From assembly GCA_019359495.1 (NCBI GenBank), contig JAHHHF010000014.1:1-39736 (forward strand): a stretch of 39,736 nt of DNA. Direction: 5' to 3'. A program made the position numbers and the translations under genes. This DNA is from Goleter apudmare HA4340-LM2. Its GTDB lineage: Bacteria > Cyanobacteriota > Cyanobacteriia > Cyanobacteriales > Nostocaceae. This document shows positions 9,287 through 19,767 of this stretch, one piece after another; the first letter of the stretch is position 1, and each line of letters begins with the position of its first letter. Below the pieces are notes generated by a model, which saw only the letters and a list, made by a program, of their open reading frames with translations, was not told the origin of the DNA and ran no database searches.

Positions 9287-9766
9287 TTAAGAATCAGGAA
9301 TAAACGCAGTTTGCACCATATAGACTAGGAGCGTGGCTTTGTAAGTGAGAAATCCCAAAAATATGGGTACAATCTGTAATTCATGCCATTGGGTTGCCAA
9401 TACAATCAACCCAACAAACAGAGCAAAACGATTTTTGCTCAGACGCTGTTTCTCACCGCCGAGTTGTTCAACGTCTTTAGCCAGCATTTTTAAGTAAACC
9501 ACACCTGTACACGCTCCAATCAAATAATTCAGAGCAGTGTTGAGGGAATAAAAAATCCACACAGAGATAAATATTATCCCCATTAAGACAAGTGTGATTA
9601 CCAACAACTTCTGGTAGAGTTGATAGAACTCTCCCATAGATTTATCTGATTCTGCTTCTTCAGAACCAGTTTTAGCATCTTCTCGTGTCGTCGGAGTGGG
9701 TGCAGTTGATTCGTCTGACAAGCTCACGGGACTTGAAACCAGTACAGTTAAACAGGATGACTGCAC
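9287..9766 (-). CDS. atp1: ATP synthase protein I (Atp1 assembly factor)
   Basis: First gene of the operon, 159 residues from a GTG start. The N-terminal 45 residues are acidic and Ser/Thr-rich and look disordered. The rest has about four membrane segments ([53 protein letters not shown] and the C-terminal helix). Position and topology match the atp1 gene that begins cyanobacterial and other atp operons, thought to help assemble the c ring. The exact start is uncertain: GTG at 9766, a later GTG giving VSLSDES, or the internal ATG at MGEFYQLYQ. No convincing ribosome-binding site decides it. Confidence 0.88.
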   Translation of the reverse strand: MQSSCLTVLVSSPVSLSDESTAPTPTTREDAKTGSEEAESDKSMGEFYQLYQKLLVITLVLMGIIFISVWIFYSLNTALNYLIGACTGVVYLKMLAKDVEQLGGEKQRLSKNRFALFVGLIVLATQWHELQIVPIFLGFLTYKATLLVYMVQTAFIPDS

Positions 9767-10128
9767 ATTCAGTCAGCTGAATCATATCATGATCCGGTAA
9801 CAATACTTTAGGAAAAAACAATTAACTTCGTGTCAGTCAAGAGTGTAGGGAAATAGCAATGTGGTTCAGTAGAGGCAAGGCATCCACCAATCTTGACCTC
9901 TTGCAGATAATTTTACTTTTGCTATGGGCCTACGCTGTACTTTGTCAACATTTTTGGAGATCGCTGCATTGGTAAATTCTGTAAAGCTAGATGCGACGAT
10001 TCATCAATGGTCTACACACCTTACTTTAGCTTAAACTCGCCAATATTGCCTCTTTGGCTCATACTGAACAACTGTTCTCCCTGAGACTGGTTTTTAATTG
10101 GTATATTTTTTTGATTAATGACTCAGTG
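9767..10128. other. Gap between methyltransferase and atp1
   Basis: This 362-nt gap should hold the atp1 operon promoter, reading left. No tRNA or strong palindrome is visible. The only possible coding sequence is a tiny plus-strand ORF at 9859-9975, listed separately. Confidence 0.5.
9859..9975 (+). CDS. Possible 38-residue single-TM small protein
   Basis: ATG ORF of 38 codons in the atp1 upstream region, reading away from it. It starts MWFSRGKASTNLDL and has one hydrophobic stretch, LLQIILLLLWAYAVLCQHF. An AGGGA sequence lies just upstream. The size and topology resemble small photosynthetic membrane subunits, but it matches none recalled here. It may be chance. Confidence 0.25.
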   Translation: MWFSRGKASTNLDLLQIILLLLWAYAVLCQHFWRSLHW

Positions 10129-11313
10129 TTAAGTACCTGGTGTTAATAAAATCAGTTGCTGCTGGAGGAGGTTTCTGACTGCATCTAAACTGAGGGAGGT
10201 TTTTGTCAAAATCTCTGATACTTTTGAGTGACCATTGCAGCTTTGCAGAAACTCAAATTCTGCCGTTGTCAAGTTAACTAGTTGGTAGTCGTAATTAAAT
10301 ACACATTGACTCGGAAATCCCTCAATACAGGGATTAAGTTCGGGAATTGCTTGGGATAGGGCATGATCCTCTGACCAGTCAGCTTTGAGCAGGGGCTGAC
10401 GACCGAGGAAAAACTCATAATGGCTAACTTCAGGGTCTAATAATTCTATCAGGCGATAACGTTGGCGATCGCTTAACTCATGTGCCCGTGCTATTAACTC
10501 TGGTGCTTTGCCTAAAAGTCTCTCTAACTCCCAAAACCCAGGATTGGAAAAGCCAATAAATTCCAAGCCAGAAGCATCTATCAATTCAAACAATGTTTCA
10601 ATGTTGTAGTCAATTTCCTGGGGATGAACATACATATCAGCGAAGCATTCATCCTTTTTGTTCTCCATTGACCACCGTTCTTGTTCTCGCTTGAGAATCC
10701 GGTTTTTTTCTGGGAGAGATGCAAAGATTTCTCGCCCGACTTGCACACCATCATGGTAGTCGCCGATTTTATCACCTTGGAGGAGAGCGATCGCTTTTTG
10801 CATGAGTTGAATTTCCCAGCGTCCCAACTCCCCATAGACAAAAATATGCATCAAGCCACCAGGGGCTAACTTCTTGGCTAGGGCTTGAATACCACGAATC
10901 GGGTCTGGCGTATGATGCAAAACGCCCACACAGTTAATTAAATCAAACTCACCCGGTAACTGTTCCACATCATACAAACTGAGGTGGTGAAATTGGACAC
11001 GGGTTGCACCAGAACGTTTACAGCGTTCTTTCGCTACTTCTAACGTACCTGCACTCAGGTCAATCCCCACAACCTGGGCTTGGGGGTTGAGATGCACCAA
11101 GTATTCCGTACCTACCCCAGAACCACAGCCGGCATCTAAAATCCGAATATTCTGGTTTTTTGGCTTGTGTCCAGTGCAAAAGTTGTAAGCGGCTAACCAA
11201 TTCCAGCGCCAATTGTACCCCGGTGGTGGTTCATCTAGTATGGGTTCTGGGGGAAACGGGTAAGTATCGTAGAGTTTGGCAACAGCAGTGCTAACGGTTT
11301 GGGAGTCTGACAT
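10129..11313 (-). CDS. Class I SAM-dependent methyltransferase
   Basis: A 394-residue protein. The N-terminal part (VAKLYDTYPFPPEP) precedes a Rossmann-type methyltransferase fold with motif I ILDAGCGSG at residues 58-66, an acidic VVGIDLS motif, and INCVGVLHHTPDP as motif IV. After about residue 290 comes an extra domain ending in a small winged-helix-like segment (AEFEFLQSCNGHSKVSEILT). The substrate cannot be told from the sequence. It is on the same strand as, and upstream of, the atp operon, in the position recalled for PCC 7120 all0012. Confidence 0.85.
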   Translation of the reverse strand: MSDSQTVSTAVAKLYDTYPFPPEPILDEPPPGYNWRWNWLAAYNFCTGHKPKNQNIRILDAGCGSGVGTEYLVHLNPQAQVVGIDLSAGTLEVAKERCKRSGATRVQFHHLSLYDVEQLPGEFDLINCVGVLHHTPDPIRGIQALAKKLAPGGLMHIFVYGELGRWEIQLMQKAIALLQGDKIGDYHDGVQVGREIFASLPEKNRILKREQERWSMENKKDECFADMYVHPQEIDYNIETLFELIDASGLEFIGFSNPGFWELERLLGKAPELIARAHELSDRQRYRLIELLDPEVSHYEFFLGRQPLLKADWSEDHALSQAIPELNPCIEGFPSQCVFNYDYQLVNLTTAEFEFLQSCNGHSKVSEILTKTSLSLDAVRNLLQQQLILLTPGT

Positions 11314-11397
11314 GTTTGAAGCGATATTGTGGCACTTCTGAGTTTAGTGGATAGTGGATGATTAGAGCAAAGTTTACTATTGATGATTTCCTGATAC

Positions 11398-11645
11398 TTA
11401 TTCCATGGCAAAATCAGTAAATTGGCGTTTATAAGGAGCGTAAAATCCTAATACGATATCTTCTTTAGGTACTCCAGCAGCGATTAATTGATTAGCGACA
11501 CCAATTTCTGTACCATCTCTTTGTATCCAATTTTTTTATCTTTGATATCAACATGAATGATGACTTCCTAAATTCTCCGTTGTTCTTTACAGCCAATATT
11601 TAAGACTTGATAATGATGGCGTTTACCTTCAATTATTGATATAGA
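11398..11645 (-). pseudogene. Degenerate xisI-family gene
   Basis: The minus strand reads KRHHYQVLNIG, then an in-frame TAG, then VIIHVDIKDKK. After a one-base deletion it reads WIQRDGTEIGVANQLIAAGV, then PKEDIVLGFYAPYKRQFTDF, ending in an ordinary stop at 11398. This is the C-terminal two-thirds of XisI, first known as an excision controlling factor of the fdxN element in Anabaena. XisI-like genes are very common in heterocystous cyanobacteria, normally beside xisH. The N-terminus is not recognisable and no xisH is seen. A dead copy. Confidence 0.8.
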
Positions 11646-11768
11646 TTCTTTCCAAGTACGTAATCCAAAAAACATTAAAATTTGCTAGTAGTGAGCTAAT
11701 TCTTTGCGGGAGGATAGATAACCACTACTATAACCAAAGCTATGGTAAATGCTCTTGGTGCGATCGCG

Positions 11769-11906
11769 CTACAAAAGGGAGCATCCCAATTTTGCAAAAA
11801 TAAAATTTGTAGTGGGAGCATCTTGCTCCCTAATGTCCAGGAAGCGGGCTAGAAGCCCGCACTACAAAAAAATAAATTTACACATTTGGGATGCTCCCCT
11901 ACAAAA
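11769..11906. mobile_element. Small palindromic (MITE-like) element
   Basis: A 13-bp perfect inverted repeat, GGGAGCATCCCAA at 11777-11789 and TTGGGATGCTCCC at 11886-11898, bounded by the direct repeat CTACAAAA (11769-11776 and 11899-11906). Inside are two more hairpins: GGGAGCATCTTGCTCCC at 11814-11830 and GCGGGCTAGAAGCCCGC at 11844-11860. No coding capacity. The last 24 bp of this element (11875-11898) recur exactly at 29657-29680. Confidence 0.65.
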
Positions 11907-11912
11907 TTTCAT

Positions 11913-12524
11913 GGTGTTGATATATTCCCAGGTAACGCAATTCCCACACCACAACTCATTCCACATGCTTATAGAGATGAATCAGTTATAGATTATGCCA
12001 ATTCATTACAGGCAGAATTGGCAAATCATAGACGGTCTACAACAACAGGATATTCTCTATCTCCCAAATCAATAGCTCAAATTACCACTGGAACTAGATT
12101 AGTTTTACCTTCACCCAATGGTTCTTTTTTAAGCTTACAAATAGGAAATACACCCACCCTGGCTGGTTGTTTGCGGAATTGCCAAGCAGTAGCGGAGTTT
12201 GCCAAACAGTATGGCAACAAAATTGCCGTGATTCCTGGGGGCGAGAGGTGGAAAAATGATGGTAGCCTCCGACCAGCGTTTGAAGATTTGATTGGTGCTG
12301 GGGCAATTTTGAGTTATTTACCTGGTAGTTTATCGCCAGAAGTGAAAGTGGCTGTGGCAACATTTCAGGCTTGCCAGCAGGATTTATTAGGTTACTTGAA
12401 AAAATGCAGTTCTGGCAAAGAGTTGATAGCGGCTGGTTTTGAGCCAGATGTGGGAATTGCAGCCGCCTACAACGTCAGCGATTGTGTACCTTTATTGACT
12501 GATAATGCTTACGTTAGAGCTTAA
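11913..12524 (+). pseudogene. 5'-truncated 2-phosphosulfolactate phosphatase-like gene (ComB family)
   Basis: From about residue 15 onward this is a ComB-family protein: AYRDESVIDYANSLQAELA, TGTRLVLPSPNGSFLSL, TLAGCLRNCQAVAEFA, KIAVIPGGERWKNDGSLRPA, EDLIGAGAILSYLPGSLSPE, and the end NVSDCVPLLTDNAYVRA. ComB hydrolyses 2-phosphosulfolactate in archaeal coenzyme M synthesis; the cyanobacterial role is unknown. The N-terminal strand-loop region (usually about 40 residues with a VVIVDVLSFST-like motif) is missing or scrambled. The only upstream start is a TTG inside the palindromic element at 11769-11906. The 3' part is intact, so truncation may be recent. Confidence 0.65.
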
Positions 12525-12576
12525 ATTTGTCAATGACTTAACTCCCCATGCCCTATGCCTCATGCCCTATTCCCTT

Positions 12577-13107
12577 TTACAAATCACATTGATGAGTTTG
12601 GCAATATCTGGCATTATTAATTTCTCCCTGTAAACTATTCAGGGTAATTATTCTTAAGTTAGTTCCACCTTGCACTTCAGCAGCTATATAGGCATAATTT
12701 TGCCCGCGATAAAACTGATCTCTTCCTATTTTTGTCACATACCGAGACTTCTGAAAGTCGTTGCCAATATTGGCATTGTAAATGTTTTGAATTAGTTTCA
12801 CTACTCTGGCACTTTTCTTAGTGAATTTGAAACTAGAGTCGCCACTGATAGTGATTCCTTCGTGCGTCACTGTGCCATTTTGAGCGGTGACACCAGCATA
12901 AAAATGCAACTTACCTTTGGTACCGTTATAACTGTGTACTTCGTCACTGTAGGTGAGAGTGGGGAGTTGAGGTTTGGTCTTTGCCCAACTTAGGACAGTC
13001 TTAACGCTTTGTCCTGGTAAGGCATTGGCGGGAGTTATGGCTAAACCCACGGCGAGAGCGGACACAGCAGCACAGTATACAAAGTTAAATTTATTACTTT
13101 TTAGCAT
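12577..13107 (-). CDS. Secreted protein of unknown function
   Basis: A 176-residue protein with a clear N-terminal signal peptide (basic start MLKSNKFNF, hydrophobic core AAVSALAVGLAI, cleavage probably after ANA at residue 29). The mature part is about 147 residues, rich in Thr, Gly and Tyr, and ends with a Cys pair (ARYCQTHQCDL) that could form a disulfide. No domain is recognised. The periplasm or outer surface is its likely location. Confidence 0.75.
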   Translation of the reverse strand: MLKSNKFNFVYCAAVSALAVGLAITPANALPGQSVKTVLSWAKTKPQLPTLTYSDEVHSYNGTKGKLHFYAGVTAQNGTVTHEGITISGDSSFKFTKKSARVVKLIQNIYNANIGNDFQKSRYVTKIGRDQFYRGQNYAYIAAEVQGGTNLRIITLNSLQGEINNARYCQTHQCDL

Positions 13108-16816
<3,709 letters not shown>

Positions 16817-17241
16817 CTCGGTAGCGTTCAGGTGGCATCTGATTTGGTAAAACCATCCAGGTCTAGTATGCCGCCGACCATAGGGAATGGGGCATAGGGC
16901 ATAGGAAATTTACTTCTTAACCAATGCCCCATGCCAATTTGCAACCTTCCGTAACAGTGCTTTCAGCTTGTGAAAATCACGTAAATCTGAAAGAAAATAT
17001 TACAAAGTGTTAAGAGCAGTCATAAATGCTCAACAGAATGCCGGAAAATGTTTTGCGGAAGGTAACTGAGTTTAAGAGCTTGTGTAGTCGTAATTAACTC
17101 GAGTTTTTCGTCAATTACTAGCCATAGCAGTTTGTCGACTGTTGTGATTCAGTAAAACGAAAATGGCTCAGTCAACCAAGTTTAAATTCGTACCAGTTTA
17201 ATCAAATCCTGGTTTCATTTCGTATTTGGAGGACTCCATTA
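16817..17241. other. apcE-apcA gap with apcA leader
   Basis: A 425-nt non-coding stretch. Near 16880-16935 are STRR-like CATAGGG units and a 9-bp inverted repeat, ATGGGGCAT and ATGCCCCAT. The remainder probably holds the apcA promoter and leader. GGAGGA at 17228-17233 is a strong ribosome-binding site for apcA. No gene is seen. Confidence 0.55.
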
Positions 17242-17727
17242 ATGAGTATCGTCACGAAGTCCATCGTGAATGCTGATGCAGAAGCCCGCTATCTCAGCCC
17301 TGGCGAACTAGATCGCATCAAGAGCTTTGTTAGCACTGGTGAGCGCCGTCTACGCATTGCTCAAGTTTTAACAGACAACCGTGAACGTCTTGTTAAGCAA
17401 GCTGGCGAACAACTGTTCCAAAAACGTCCTGATGTTGTTTCTCCTGGCGGCAACGCTTACGGTCAAGAATTGACTGCTACTTGCTTACGCGACCTCGATT
17501 ACTACCTCCGTCTTGTTACCTACGGCATCGTTGCTGGTGATGTCACCCCCATCGAAGAAATCGGTATTGTAGGCGTTCGTGAAATGTACAAGTCCTTAGG
17601 CACTCCTATCGAAGGTGTTGCTGAAGGCGTGCGTGGTTTGAAGAGTGTTGCTGCTTCTTTACTGTCTGCTGAAGACGCTGCTGAAGCTGGCTCCTACTTC
17701 GACTATGTAGTTGGTGCGCTCCTGTAA
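17242..17727 (+). CDS. apcA: Allophycocyanin alpha subunit
   Basis: A 161-residue phycobiliprotein of the phycobilisome core. Cys81 in [18 protein letters not shown] binds phycocyanobilin by a thioether. It pairs with ApcB as an alpha-beta monomer that assembles into trimers around 650-660 nm. Full length with a strong GGAGGA site. It is followed after 65 nt by apcB, so the two are almost certainly cotranscribed. Confidence 0.99.
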   Translation: MSIVTKSIVNADAEARYLSPGELDRIKSFVSTGERRLRIAQVLTDNRERLVKQAGEQLFQKRPDVVSPGGNAYGQELTATCLRDLDYYLRLVTYGIVAGDVTPIEEIGIVGVREMYKSLGTPIEGVAEGVRGLKSVAASLLSAEDAAEAGSYFDYVVGALL

Positions 17728-17792
17728 GGTGAAGCTGTTTCCCTGCTAAACCAGAAGTATTGTAATACGGTTGGAAATAAGGAATTAACAAC

Positions 17793-18281
17793 ATGGCTCA
17801 AGACGCAATCACCTCTGTTATTAACGCCGCAGACGTTCAAGGTAAATATCTTGATAATGCTGCTCTAGAGAAACTCAAAGGCTACTTCTCTAGCGGAGAC
17901 CTGCGCGTGCGTGCTGCTAGCACCATCAGCGCTAACGCTGCTACAATCGTTAAAGAAGCTGTAGCTAAGTCTTTGCTCTACTCTGATATCACCCGTCCCG
18001 GTGGTAACATGTACACCACCCGTCGCTATGCTGCTTGCATCCGCGACTTGGACTACTACCTCCGCTATGCAACCTACGCTATGTTAGCTGGCGATCCTTC
18101 CATTCTTGATGAGCGTGTACTGAATGGCTTGAAGGAAACCTACAACTCCTTGGGTGTACCCGTTGGTGCTACCGTCCAAGCTATCCAAGCTATCAAAGAA
18201 GTAACTGCTAGCTTAGTAGGTGCTGATGCTGGTAAGGAAATGGGTGTTTACCTAGACTACATCTCCTCTGGCTTGAGCTAA
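17793..18281 (+). CDS. apcB: Allophycocyanin beta subunit
   Basis: A 162-residue partner of ApcA. Cys82 in [18 protein letters not shown] is the bilin attachment site. Asn72 in [11 protein letters not shown] is the position of the gamma-N-methylasparagine modification known in beta phycobiliproteins. Full length. It is followed by a 233-nt gap with a long inverted repeat before apcC. Confidence 0.99.
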   Translation: MAQDAITSVINAADVQGKYLDNAALEKLKGYFSSGDLRVRAASTISANAATIVKEAVAKSLLYSDITRPGGNMYTTRRYAACIRDLDYYLRYATYAMLAGDPSILDERVLNGLKETYNSLGVPVGATVQAIQAIKEVTASLVGADAGKEMGVYLDYISSGLS

Positions 18282-18325
18282 AAGCTAATTTGCACTTAAG
18301 AATTTAGGTGCAACTTGATTGAGGT

Positions 18326-18430
18326 CTGGAAATCAATCGTGAGTGCTAGAGCGTTCTATTGCTTATCTGGAATTAATTACGTTTTTCAGCCATGAGTGTT
18401 AGCGGTTTAGTATTGATGCTTGATTTCCAG
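18326..18430 (+). promoter_or_regulatory. Long inverted repeat between apcB and apcC
   Basis: A perfect 11-bp inverted repeat, CTGGAAATCAA (18326-18336) and TTGATTTCCAG (18420-18430), enclosing 83 nt, with partial pairing continuing outward beyond one mismatch. Further complementary AT-rich stretches lie inside (GGAATTAATTACG, and AGTAATTAATT just outside). No T-run follows at once, so a simple terminator is unlikely. A processing or attenuation site that lets apcAB transcripts exceed apcABC is plausible, but inferred. Confidence 0.55.
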
Positions 18431-18514
18431 CCTTGGAGTAATTAATTTTTAAAGATTTGCACTCAAGATTTTCAAATAAAGAGTTTTGATCATCACTAAA
18501 GGAGATTTGAATTT

Positions 18515-18721
18515 ATGGCCCGGTTTTTTAAAGTTACTGCTTGTGTTCCTAGCCAAACCCGAGTCCGTACCCAACGCGAGTTGCAAAATACTTATTTCAC
18601 TAAGTTAGTTCCCTATGAGAACTGGTTCCGCGAACAGCAACGGATTCAAAAAGCTGGTGGTAAAATCGTTAAAGTGGAACTGGCTACTGGTAAGCAAGGC
18701 GCTAACACTGGTTTACAGTAA
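18515..18721 (+). CDS. apcC: Small core linker polypeptide ApcC (L-C)
   Basis: A 68-residue capping linker of the allophycocyanin core. The whole protein is the CpcD-like linker domain: MARFFKVTACVPSQTRVRTQ, then ELQNTYFTKLVPYENWFREQ, then KAGGKIVKVELATGK. It binds inside the terminal allophycocyanin trimers. AAAGGAGAT lies 8 nt before the ATG. Last gene of the cluster, followed by a terminator hairpin. Confidence 0.98.
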   Translation: MARFFKVTACVPSQTRVRTQRELQNTYFTKLVPYENWFREQQRIQKAGGKIVKVELATGKQGANTGLQ

Positions 18722-18755
18722 TTTCTATAAATAGAACATATTTTAGGGAGTTGCA

Positions 18756-18782
18756 AAGAGGTCTATATTAGATCTCTTTTTT
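18756..18782 (+). terminator. Rho-independent terminator after apcC
   Basis: Nine-bp stem (AAGAGGTCT at 18756-18764 and AGATCTCTT at 18770-18778, one G-U pair), loop ATATT, followed by a T-run to 18782. It lies 35 nt after the apcC stop and should end the apc transcript. Confidence 0.85.
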
Positions 18783-18820
18783 GTTTGGGGAATGGGGCAC
18801 AAAGACCTTGGGCGCGGATG

Positions 18821-18851
18821 GTCATGAGGGCGCGGAGACCGCGCCCCTACG
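18821..18851. repeat. REP-type palindrome, left flank of the RAYT gene
   Basis: GGTCATGAGGGCGCG, one copy of the 15-bp unit, runs into the hairpin GGGCGCGG-AGA-CCGCGCCC. The 24 bp at 18828-18851 recur exactly, in the same orientation, inside the transposase gene (19339-19362) and, inverted, at 19571-19594. Confidence 0.9.
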
Positions 18852-18952
18852 TCGAAATTTCAAATTGAGATTGTTTTTAATTGTGTTAGGGAACAATAAA
18901 CCGAGGTACCCCATTTATCAGCCATATCCCAAAAACACAAGTCAAATACATC

Positions 18953-19597
18953 GTGAAATATAACCCCAATATTCACCACCGCCAATCAATTCGCTTGCGG
19001 GGATACGACTATTCACAACCTGGTGCTTATTTCATTACTATTTGCACACAACACCATGAATGTTGTTTAGGGGAAATAATAAATGGGGATATGAAATTTA
19101 CAGTTAGAGGTGCGATCGCTTTTCGGTTATGGTTGCAAATTCCTGATCATTTTCCCAATGTGGAATTAGATGAGTTTATCATCATGCCCAATCATATTCA
19201 CGGAATTATTGTGATTACTGATAAACTTACCGATGGTGGTCAGATTGTGGGCGTGGGTCATGAGGTCGCCGGTCATCAGGGCGTGGGTCATCAGGGCGCG
19301 GGTCATCAGGGCGTGGGTCATCAGGGCGCGGGTCATCAGGGCGCGGAGACCGCGCCCCTACGACGACGGAAACCTACGTTGGGACAAGTTGTTGCTTATT
19401 ACAAATATCAAACAACCAAAATTATTAATCAAATTGATCACACTCCCAAAAATCGGGTTTGGCAACGTAATTATTACGATCGCATCATTCGCCATCCAAA
19501 TACATTCCACCTCATCCAAAAATACATTATCGCCAACCCAATTCGTTGGCATCAAGATCCAATAAACCCCCGTAGGGGCGCGGTCTCCGCGCCCTAG
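18953..19597 (+). CDS. REP-associated tyrosine transposase (RAYT, IS200-like Y1 HUH)
   Basis: A 214-residue single-strand DNA transposase of the Y1 (TnpA_REP) family. The metal-binding HUH motif is His81-x-His83 in EFIIMPNHIHGIIVI. The catalytic tyrosine is probably Tyr174 (or 175) in VWQRNYYDRIIR. The N-terminal YDYSQPGAYFITICTQ is typical. It starts at a GTG. Residues 103-130 are five-residue repeats (GHQGV/GHQGA) encoded by 15-bp tandem units, followed by the embedded REP palindrome (AETAPLRRR); neither belongs to the family core. The last residues (PRRGAVSAP) and the stop come from the right-hand REP copy. The catalytic motifs are intact, so activity is possible. RAYTs mobilise or maintain REP palindromes. 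Confidence 0.88.
   Translation: MKYNPNIHHRQSIRLRGYDYSQPGAYFITICTQHHECCLGEIINGDMKFTVRGAIAFRLWLQIPDHFPNVELDEFIIMPNHIHGIIVITDKLTDGGQIVGVGHEVAGHQGVGHQGAGHQGVGHQGAGHQGAETAPLRRRKPTLGQVVAYYKYQTTKIINQIDHTPKNRVWQRNYYDRIIRHPNTFHLIQKYIIANPIRWHQDPINPRRGAVSAP
19256..19362 (+). repeat. In-frame 15-bp tandem repeats and REP palindrome inside the RAYT gene
   Basis: Six 15-bp units in tandem from 19256 to 19345, consensus GGTCATCAGGGCGCG or ...GCGTG. The first is a variant. The last runs directly into GAGACCGCGCCCCTACG to form the REP hairpin (19339-19362). The period is a multiple of three, so the frame stays open. Confidence 0.95.
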
Positions 19598-19648
19598 GTC
19601 TCCGCGCCCTAGGTCTTTGCGCCCTATATCTTTGCGCCCTAGGTTTCC
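19571..19648. repeat. REP palindrome, right flank of the RAYT gene, with 15-bp units
   Basis: 19571-19594 is the exact inverted copy of 18828-18851. It is followed by three 15-bp units (TAGGTCTCCGCGCCC, TAGGTCTTTGCGCCC, TATATCTTTGCGCCC) and a partial fourth, TAGGTTTCC. The same 15-bp periodicity occurs within the gene on the opposite strand. Confidence 0.9.
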
Positions 19649-19767
19649 TTGATTGTTAACTTTATGATAGAAAAAGACTGCGACTCAGTATAAATATCGT
19701 GGCATCAGGGTTAATATCTACTGGCTGAAGAAAAACCACAAATAACTAAATTCCATTAATTAACACT

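Noticed and set aside
9767-10128. tRNA or other RNA gene in the long gaps
   Set aside because: No cloverleaf, CCA end or T-loop motif was seen here or in the gaps at 13108-13513 and 16817-17241.
18828-18851. REP hairpin as a second apcC terminator
   Set aside because: No T-run follows and the same sequence occurs inside a coding region; a better terminator lies at 18756-18782.
19256-19345. CRISPR-like array
   Set aside because: The 15-bp units are directly adjacent with no unique spacers, lie in frame in a transposase gene and end in a REP hairpin.
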